Origin: Bacteroidales bacterium UBA1176
GTDB taxonomy: Bacteria > Bacteroidota > Bacteroidia > Bacteroidales > WCHB1-69
Length of the DNA: 19,595 bases
Direction of reading: 5' to 3'
NCBI GenBank assembly: GCA_002311645.1
Contig: DBYW01000026.1
Location: forward strand, 68,676-88,270
Part shown: piece by piece, positions 14,326 through 19,595 of the stretch
Position numbering within the stretch: position 1 is the first letter of the stretch
Layout of the letters: each line of letters opens with the position of its first letter
Made by a program: the position numbers and the translations under genes
Notes under the pieces: model-generated
The model's input: only the letters and a program-made list of their open reading frames with translations
What the model was told of the DNA's origin: nothing
The model's database searches: none

Positions 14326-17300
14326 TCACTGTTTTAGCGATGCCGCCCTGCGGAGGAAGCTCTCCTGCTGCTCGAACTCAAGTTGGAGTTCCCGGCTGAT
14401 GACCGCCTGCCTGTTCTTCGGGTCGCTCATGTACTGGCGCAGCGCGGTCAGCTCCTCCAGCATCCTGCCCATCGTACCGTCATCCGCCTGCGCGGTGTGG
14501 TAGTGGTTGCTGGTGACGGCTCTCTCTGTTCTTTCGGGGGCAAATGTACGGCTAATGGCGGTGGCCGCCAGGGACACGCTGCGGCTGTCCGGCACTGCCA
14601 TCTCAAGCTCCCGCAGCGGGGCTTTGTTGCCCTTGCGGTATTCTTCAAGGGCTTCGATGACGGGCTTTGTCTCGGGGTCTGTCACCAGCTCGTTTGAGGC
14701 GATCCACTCCCTGCCGCGCTCTCCCGCCACGATGTTTTTCTCCCGCTCGATGTAGCCGCCCTTGGCGTAGGGTTCCGGCTGCGAGGCGATGGCGGCGACC
14801 TGCACGCCTGTGGCGGCTAACGACAACGCCATGGAGATAAGCCCCCACGGGAAGCCGCCGCCGTTCTCGAAGCTCTTTACGGCGGCCACAATGCCGGAGA
14901 TTATCGCCTCCGCGATGGCCGCTTTCTTCTCCCTGCGGAACTGCTCTATTTCAAGCTGCTTCTCCTTGGCGTCGCGCTCCTTGTCCAGCTGCTCCACCTG
15001 CGCGTTGTAGTACTCCTGCGAGATGATGCCTTGCTCCAGCTGCCAGTCCAGCTTCTTCTTCCGCTCGTCATACCCTTTCATGTACTCGTTGAGGGCGGCT
15101 TTCTCCTTGTTGCTCTGCAGTTGGCTAATGGACTCAAAGAGTTGCATGGCGGTGTCGGCGAAGTCCTTTATCACATCGGCGATGTCCGACAGGTTTTTTC
15201 CCCAGTCCTTCTTGAAGTTCTTCCAATCGATGTCGAGAAGTTTGCCGATGCCCGTGGTGGCCTTGCCCTTTCCGGCGGACTTCTCAATCGCTGCGGTCTC
15301 CTCGTCCATCTTCTGCTTGAGGGCTTTTATCTGCTCCTCAAGCTGCCGGATGCGGTCTTTGTTCTCCTCCTCGCCTAATGCCTTGAGCTTTGCGATGGCG
15401 GACTGGGCGGCGGAGATTTTCGCCTGGTACTCCTTTTTCACCGCCGCGATGCGCTTCTCGGTCTCCGTCATCAGCGCTTCGGTGATGTCGGCTTCGGCAC
15501 GCTGCACGATGGACAGTTCCTCCTGCGCTTCGAGGGCTACGGCCTGCCGCTTCTGCTCCTGCAGGTCTTCAAGGAGTTTCAGCTCATCCTCGTTCAGACC
15601 CGCGCCTGTTTCTGGGTTGTACTCCTCCTTGGCCTTGCTCTCGTAGTAGGCGATGCTCTTGTCAATCTCGGAGATGGTGGAACGCCACTTCCGCTCCACC
15701 TGCAGCAGTTCCGTGGAATAAGTGTCAGTGAGGCTTTGGTTGAGCTTCTCCTTTATGGTCTGGAACTGCTCGCACAGCTTGTCGTACTGTTGTGTGACTT
15801 TCTTCATCTGTTCGGCACGGGCGGCGCGGTCAATCTCGTTTATGGCGTTGGCCATGTACTGCCGCACCTGGTCTGCGAGGTCTTTGGCCGCCTGCCCCTT
15901 GCTGTCGGTGAAGGCCTCGATGCGCTCCACGAGGTCGCCGTACTCCTGCCGGATTTTCTCCTTGTCGGCGGCTACTTTGTCCAATCCGATGAGTTCGTCT
16001 TTTTGGAAGAGCTTTTTCACCTCCTTTTGGAGGTTCTCCCATTCGGTCAGCTTCTTCTTGGAGATTTCCTCGGCGGTCTCCCCGCTCCCGCTTCCGGGTT
16101 CGGGAGTGGTCTCCTGCTCGATGTCGGTGATGACAGCGTCCAGCTGGTCGCCGATCCACGGGGCGAGGCTCTCCTTTATCTTCCCAATCTTTGCCTGCTC
16201 CTCCTCAACAATTTTGGTAATGTTACGAATCCACAATTCCTCTTTCTCGTTCAGCTTCCTGTCTTTGAGCAGGTAGCGGTTCAAGTTGCGGATGATTCCC
16301 TCGGAGTTCATCCCGCCCTCGGCAAGTTCTACTGTCTTGTTCCCGATTTCCGGTGAGAGGTGCTTGAGGGAGGGAGCCAACCTGTCCATCTCTTTCTTCA
16401 TTGCCTCCGTTATCTGCTCCTGCTGGATGTCAAGGGCTATTTTGCGCTTCATGGCGGTGATGACCTTGTTGTAGGCCTGCTCGATGTCAAGGATGTTGCC
16501 CTTCTCGTCCAGCTGGTCCTGGAGAATGGTCGGGTAATTCTCTATGATTTTCTTCTGTACCTTGTTGTACTCGTCCGTCCCTTTTCGCAGTTCGCGCAAT
16601 GCCCCGAAGAGCCTGTCTGCTTCCGCTTTCTGCTCTGCGGTGCGCTCGTGGAAGTCCTTCATGGCTTTCTGCGCCGCCGTGGTGCGGGTGGCCAGCTTGT
16701 AGATGGCCGTGCCAGCCGCTACGATGGCGGTGGCGAGCGCGACCCACGGCACGGCGTTGGTCGAGGCGTTCATTTTCCTGACCGCTGCCGCCGCCCTTTC
16801 GGTGTTGCCCGCCATCTTCGCTTGCGCTGCGGCCACGGCATAAACCGCCGTCTTGTAGGCGGCTTTGATGACCACTCCGGCTTTCTCCGCCGCCGTGAGC
16901 AGCAGCAGACGCGTTTTCAGCAGCGTGACCTTGGCAATGTAGAGAGTCAAAGGGGCGATTATGGCCAGCACCACACCCTTGTTCTTGCTGATCCAAGTTG
17001 TTGCGCTTGATATGGCCTTGATGCCCGCCGTGCTGGTCTTGGTCAGCTTCAGCAGTATCGGGTAGAGCTTTTGTCCCAGTTCGAGGCGGGTATCCTGGAA
17101 CTTCTTGCGGGCTTTCTCCAAGCTGGCCTGCATGTTGTTGTTCTTGACGGAGAACTCCTCGTAGCAGGACACGCCCTCCAGCATGGCTCTGTTGGCCACC
17201 TGCTGCGCGGCCTCCACCTTGTCGAGGCTGTTGGCCATTGACGATATGGCGGCGGCGGCGCGTGCGCCGTCCAGTCCCAAGTCTTGGAAGATGGGCAGCA

Positions 17301-18303
17301 GCTTGTCGAAGCCGCCCGCACCGGAGAATCCCTTGAGCACTTTCTTCAGTGCCTCGTTCATGTCGGTCTCTATGAGCTGCTTGAACTTGCCGAGTTCCAT
17401 TCCGGCAATCTTGGCGAACTCTGCGGGCTTGGATATGACTTTTTGGATGAGCTTTTGGAAAGCGGTGGCGGACATCTCCACCTTCTGCATGTCCTGGTCC
17501 AACGCGGAGGCGAAGCCGAGGATTTGGTCGGCGGCGAGTCCGGCTTGGACGGCGACGCCGCCGAGCCGCCCCGTGAAGTTGACCATGTACTGCTCGTTGG
17601 CGGTGCTGGTCTTGCCCAGCTCGTTGACGGCGGAACCAAGCGAAAGGAGTTGCTCTTTGAGCGACTTGTCCTTGAGCATGTCGGTGGACTTCTTATAGAC
17701 GTCCACCATCTTGCCGATGGCCAGTGTTGCGTCATCACCAAGCACGTCCCCCATGGAGACGTTGATGATGTCCGCCGCCTCTACGAACTGCTGCACCAGC
17801 TCCTTTGAGGAGATGCCCAGCTTGCCCGCGATGTAGGCGAGGTTGTTGAGCTGCTCGCGGCTGGTGCGGGTGTCCAGGTTCTTGAAGCTCTCGTTGAGTT
17901 CCTCCACCTGCTCGCGGGTCAGTCCCGTGGTCTTGATGACGTCGGAATATACATCGTCCATGGCGGCGAGGTCGGTGGCCACCTGCTTGAGGGTGGAGGT
18001 CACGTTGTCGAGGGAAGAGAGGATCTGCGTCAGGCCTCCGATGCCCGTACCGAACTGCAGCACCTTGTTGTACATTTCACTCCACGCAGAGGCGGCGGAG
18101 CCGATGTTCTGCGCGTGCTCCTTGAGGTACTGGCGCAGTTCGCGGATTTTCTTGGCGTGGGCGATGTACTCGTCAGAACCGATGACCATGCGGTTCTGCT
18201 CGTTCACGAGCTTGTTCATTTCCGCCCGTATCTGCTTGACGGAGGCCTCCACCTCCTTGCCGTTGATGTAGATGGTTACCCTGCGGGTACTGCTCTTTGC
18301 CAT
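14326..18303 (-). CDS. Phage tail tape measure protein (TP901-like)
   Basis: A 1325-aa protein that sets tail length and is threaded inside the tail tube. The N-terminus (1-65) is a short beta strand pair (RRVTIYINGKEVEAS) followed by a charged helix. Residues about 110-385 resemble the TP901-type tape measure core, with DVIKTTGLTREQVEELNESF and repeated Ala/Gly helices such as GRLGGVAVQAGLAADQILGF. Hydrophobic helices occur at about 443-470 and 516-536, a very long Lys/Glu coiled-coil region follows at about 550-1140, and a hydrophobic segment (WGLISMALSLAATGVQVAAI) leads into the common C-terminal KGGYIE...VAGERGREWIA pattern. If the usual rule of about 0.15 nm per residue holds, the tail would be near 200 nm. 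It is the first gene of the surviving operon. No promoter is evident in the 223 bases upstream, and no peptidase motif is apparent. Confidence 0.92.
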   Translation of the reverse strand: MAKSSTRRVTIYINGKEVEASVKQIRAEMNKLVNEQNRMVIGSDEYIAHAKKIRELRQYLKEHAQNIGSAASAWSEMYNKVLQFGTGIGGLTQILSSLDNVTSTLKQVATDLAAMDDVYSDVIKTTGLTREQVEELNESFKNLDTRTSREQLNNLAYIAGKLGISSKELVQQFVEAADIINVSMGDVLGDDATLAIGKMVDVYKKSTDMLKDKSLKEQLLSLGSAVNELGKTSTANEQYMVNFTGRLGGVAVQAGLAADQILGFASALDQDMQKVEMSATAFQKLIQKVISKPAEFAKIAGMELGKFKQLIETDMNEALKKVLKGFSGAGGFDKLLPIFQDLGLDGARAAAAISSMANSLDKVEAAQQVANRAMLEGVSCYEEFSVKNNNMQASLEKARKKFQDTRLELGQKLYPILLKLTKTSTAGIKAISSATTWISKNKGVVLAIIAPLTLYIAKVTLLKTRLLLLTAAEKAGVVIKAAYKTAVYAVAAAQAKMAGNTERAAAAVRKMNASTNAVPWVALATAIVAAGTAIYKLATRTTAAQKAMKDFHERTAEQKAEADRLFGALRELRKGTDEYNKVQKKIIENYPTILQDQLDEKGNILDIEQAYNKVITAMKRKIALDIQQEQITEAMKKEMDRLAPSLKHLSPEIGNKTVELAEGGMNSEGIIRNLNRYLLKDRKLNEKEELWIRNITKIVEEEQAKIGKIKESLAPWIGDQLDAVITDIEQETTPEPGSGSGETAEEISKKKLTEWENLQKEVKKLFQKDELIGLDKVAADKEKIRQEYGDLVERIEAFTDSKGQAAKDLADQVRQYMANAINEIDRAARAEQMKKVTQQYDKLCEQFQTIKEKLNQSLTDTYSTELLQVERKWRSTISEIDKSIAYYESKAKEEYNPETGAGLNEDELKLLEDLQEQKRQAVALEAQEELSIVQRAEADITEALMTETEKRIAAVKKEYQAKISAAQSAIAKLKALGEEENKDRIRQLEEQIKALKQKMDEETAAIEKSAGKGKATTGIGKLLDIDWKNFKKDWGKNLSDIADVIKDFADTAMQLFESISQLQSNKEKAALNEYMKGYDERKKKLDWQLEQGIISQEYYNAQVEQLDKERDAKEKQLEIEQFRREKKAAIAEAIISGIVAAVKSFENGGGFPWGLISMALSLAATGVQVAAIASQPEPYAKGGYIEREKNIVAGERGREWIASNELVTDPETKPVIEALEEYRKGNKAPLRELEMAVPDSRSVSLAATAISRTFAPERTERAVTSNHYHTAQADDGTMGRMLEELTALRQYMSDPKNRQAVISRELQLEFEQQESFLRRAASLKQ

Positions 18304-18526
18304 AAACGTTAAGTTTTGGCAAAGATGCTTTAAACGTCCGTCACATTTTGGGACGGTTACGGGAAAACGCAGTCGTTGGCTTTGACTGCGTTTTTGTCTT
18401 CCTTAATACCGCGACAACGATAGGAATGGTTACGAGCGGCTTGCCGCGAAGTTTGAATGGATAGCGTGCCCGGTCGCCCACCTCTAAAACATATTAAATA
18501 AATAAGTCTCTTGCATAGAAAAAGGT
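18304..18526. other. Junction spacer between tail operon and ABC exporter gene
   Basis: The spacer holds no plausible complete gene. Next to the tape measure start is an imperfect inverted repeat, AACGTCC (18333-18339) with GGACGGTT (18351-18358), one G bulged. A perfect bidirectional terminator follows (18364-18395). Further right is a GCGGC-TT-GCCGC palindrome inside a short open stretch on the + strand (18407-18487), then an AT-rich segment leading into the ABC gene end. No copy of the tRNA-Ser 3' end is present. No TAnnTTTG-type promoter for the tape measure gene is obvious on the - strand. Confidence 0.5.
18364..18395. terminator. Bidirectional intrinsic terminator
   Basis: AAAACGCAGTC (18364-18374) pairs perfectly over 11 bp with GACTGCGTTTT (18384-18394) around a 9-base loop. 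The + strand transcript ends in five U, and the - strand transcript ends in four U within the stem. On the - strand it would stop transcripts from the ABC exporter gene before they enter the tape measure gene. Confidence 0.82.
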
Positions 18527-19595
18527 TTATTTTCCTAATTCCAACTGGTCTTTTACTAATGTAAAATATTTCCCTTTTAACTTTGTTAGTTGAGCATGCG
18601 TGCCTTGTTCTACAATTGTTCCTCTGTCAAGAACAACAATATTATCTGCCTTTTTTACTGTACTTAATCGATGAGCTATTATCACAACTGTTTTTCCTTC
18701 AAAATAATTGTTCAGATTCTCCATTATCTTTCTTTCATTTTTAGCATCTAAAGAATTAGTTGCCTCATCAAAGAACAGATATTCTGGATTTTTATAAATA
18801 GCTCTTGCTATTAATATGCGTTGTCTCTGCCCTCCGCTTATGGGTAGTCCCGTTTCTCCGATTTTTGTATCCAAACCCATGGGCATTGAGCTGATGAAAT
18901 CCCGCAGGCAAGACAGCTTTATGGCTTGCTCAAGGAGGTTCTGATTGATATTCTTTTCGTCTAACGTGATATTTTGTTTGATGCTTCCGCTGAATATGTA
19001 GCCGTTTTGCATAACCACCCCGCAGTGACGTCGCCAATCGTCGCAACTTATTCGGGAAATATCATGATTACCTATGAGCAGTTCCCCTTTTGTTGGTAAA
19101 TAAAAACCCATCAATAGTTTCAGTAAGGTTGTCTTACCGCTTCCACTAACGCCAACAATAGCTGTAACTTGTTGTTTATTGATTTTCAAATTGATGTCAT
19201 TGAGGACATTGCGACTGTTCGTTCCGGGATATTTGAAATCTACATGTTCGAAATAGATGTTAGCTTGTAGTGATTCCTTTGAAATAGGTTCTTTGTCTCC
19301 GTCGTTCTCTTTGGGATGCCCTGTTACCTCTTGAACTCGATTGTTTGAAAGTTTTGCATATTGAGCTTGTCTTGAAAATTTCAACAATTGATTAATAGGA
19401 CTCGTAATCTGTCCTAAAAGGAAACTTATGGTCATCATTGTCCCGATAGTCATTTGATCATTGACAACCAAAAAGGCGCAGATCCCTGTGACAAACAAAT
19501 TCATGACATTGTCAATAAACCCTATTCCTTCTGAAAAAAATGTTTCAAGAAAAAAAGATTTGAGTTGATATTTGTTGATTTTTTCTTGAAAGGCA
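18527..19595 (-). CDS. ABC exporter with permease and ATPase parts (bacteriocin/peptide type), 5' end outside window
   Basis: At least 356 codons; the frame stays open to the right edge, so the Met at 19504 is internal and the true start lies beyond the window. The visible N-terminal part is the end of a type 1 exporter transmembrane domain: helix NLFVTGICAFLVVNDQMTIG, then SFLLGQITSPINQLL. A complete nucleotide-binding domain follows: Walker A GVSGSGKTT, Q-loop VVMQNGYIF, signature ISGGQRQRI, Walker B YLFFDEATNSLD and H-loop IIAHRLST. The permease end and layout resemble peptidase-C39-containing bacteriocin or leader-peptide exporters of Bacteroidota, but the peptidase domain would be outside the window, so substrate type is inference. 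The gene is much more AT-rich than everything to its left, which suggests separate acquisition. A terminator lies about 130 bases after its stop. Confidence 0.88.
   Translation of the reverse strand, partial: AFQEKINKYQLKSFFLETFFSEGIGFIDNVMNLFVTGICAFLVVNDQMTIGTMMTISFLLGQITSPINQLLKFSRQAQYAKLSNNRVQEVTGHPKENDGDKEPISKESLQANIYFEHVDFKYPGTNSRNVLNDINLKINKQQVTAIVGVSGSGKTTLLKLLMGFYLPTKGELLIGNHDISRISCDDWRRHCGVVMQNGYIFSGSIKQNITLDEKNINQNLLEQAIKLSCLRDFISSMPMGLDTKIGETGLPISGGQRQRILIARAIYKNPEYLFFDEATNSLDAKNERKIMENLNNYFEGKTVVIIAHRLSTVKKADNIVVLDRGTIVEQGTHAQLTKLKGKYFTLVKDQLELGK

Larger units (their letters stand above)
7800..18303. mobile_element. Integrated phage-derived element with integrase and distal tail module only (remnant or partial prophage)
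   Basis: The block consists of a tyrosine recombinase next to tRNA-Ser and five - strand genes from a siphophage tail operon (tape measure to tail tip and fibre). The tail genes are strongly GC-rich compared with the integrase and with the ABC gene on the right. In complete phages the tape measure gene is preceded by tail chaperones, major tail protein, head and terminase genes; here it is preceded by a 223-base spacer and an unrelated exporter gene. No repressor, lysis, portal, capsid or terminase gene is visible. No direct repeat of the tRNA-Ser 3' end is found at the right side. The limits given are those of the outermost recognisable genes; the true left attachment point probably lies at or just after tRNA-Ser. 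Confidence 0.65.

Noticed and set aside
9025..18303. Tailocin (headless phage-tail particle) or contractile injection system
   Set aside because: No sheath, tube, spike, ClpV/AAA or lysis gene is present. A tape measure and tip proteins alone cannot build a particle.
18437..18448. GCGGC-TT-GCCGC palindrome as an attachment or operator site
   Set aside because: The loop of two bases is too small for a stable hairpin, and no matching sequence occurs near the integrase end.
1..19595. CRISPR array or insertion sequence with intact transposase
   Set aside because: No regularly spaced repeats and no complete transposase reading frame are present on either strand.

Overview
The window looks like a chromosomal segment of a Bacteroidota bacterium, most likely Bacteroidales. 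The reasons are the TAnnTTTG-type -7 promoter elements (TATTTTTG before kdsA, the DUF4328 gene and the tRNA pair), the near absence of Shine-Dalgarno sequences, and the family content (YARHG, DUF4328, single-chain L-serine ammonia-lyase, Cys-type KdsA, SAM-like-domain integrase). I cannot assign a genus.

Left block (1-7356), all on the + strand and probably host backbone: the 3' part of an AbiEii-like nucleotidyltransferase; a small Smr-domain protein; a secreted YARHG-domain protein; L-serine ammonia-lyase; kdsA (KDO-8-phosphate synthase) translationally coupled to a TMTC-like GT-C glycosyltransferase with a TPR tail; and a membrane protein with a coiled coil and a DUF4328 domain, closed by a strong terminator. 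The kdsA promoter lies between the upstream in-frame ATG and the correct start codon, so it fixes the start at 3367.

Middle (7445-7708): a tRNA-Pro(CGG) and tRNA-Ser(GCT) pair with its own promoter and a downstream hairpin. A tyrosine recombinase gene follows at 7800 and reads away from the tRNAs, which is the usual arrangement for an element integrated at a tRNA 3' end.

Mobile block (7800-18303): behind the integrase lie five GC-rich genes on the - strand, in the order tape measure protein, 547-aa protein, 152-aa protein, 227-aa tail-fibre-repeat protein and 827-aa protein. They are tightly packed (gaps or overlaps of 3, 4, 32 and 1 bases). This is the distal part of a siphophage-like tail operon. 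No head, packaging, lysis or repressor gene is present before the operon stops at 18304. The last tail gene and the integrase are convergent and overlap by 44 bases with no terminator between them.

Right block (18304-19595): a 223-base spacer with a perfect 11-bp bidirectional terminator, then an AT-rich, 5'-truncated ABC exporter of the bacteriocin or peptidase-export type on the - strand. Its composition is sharply different from the phage genes, so 18304-18526 is a junction between DNA of different origin. No repeat of the tRNA-Ser 3' end is visible there, so the right attachment site is either outside the window or lost.

I found no complete new defence or mobile system. The points most worth following are the tail-only element with its missing right end, the integrase/tail antisense overlap, the large uncharacterised tail-tip proteins and the kdsA-coupled TMTC-like glycosyltransferase.
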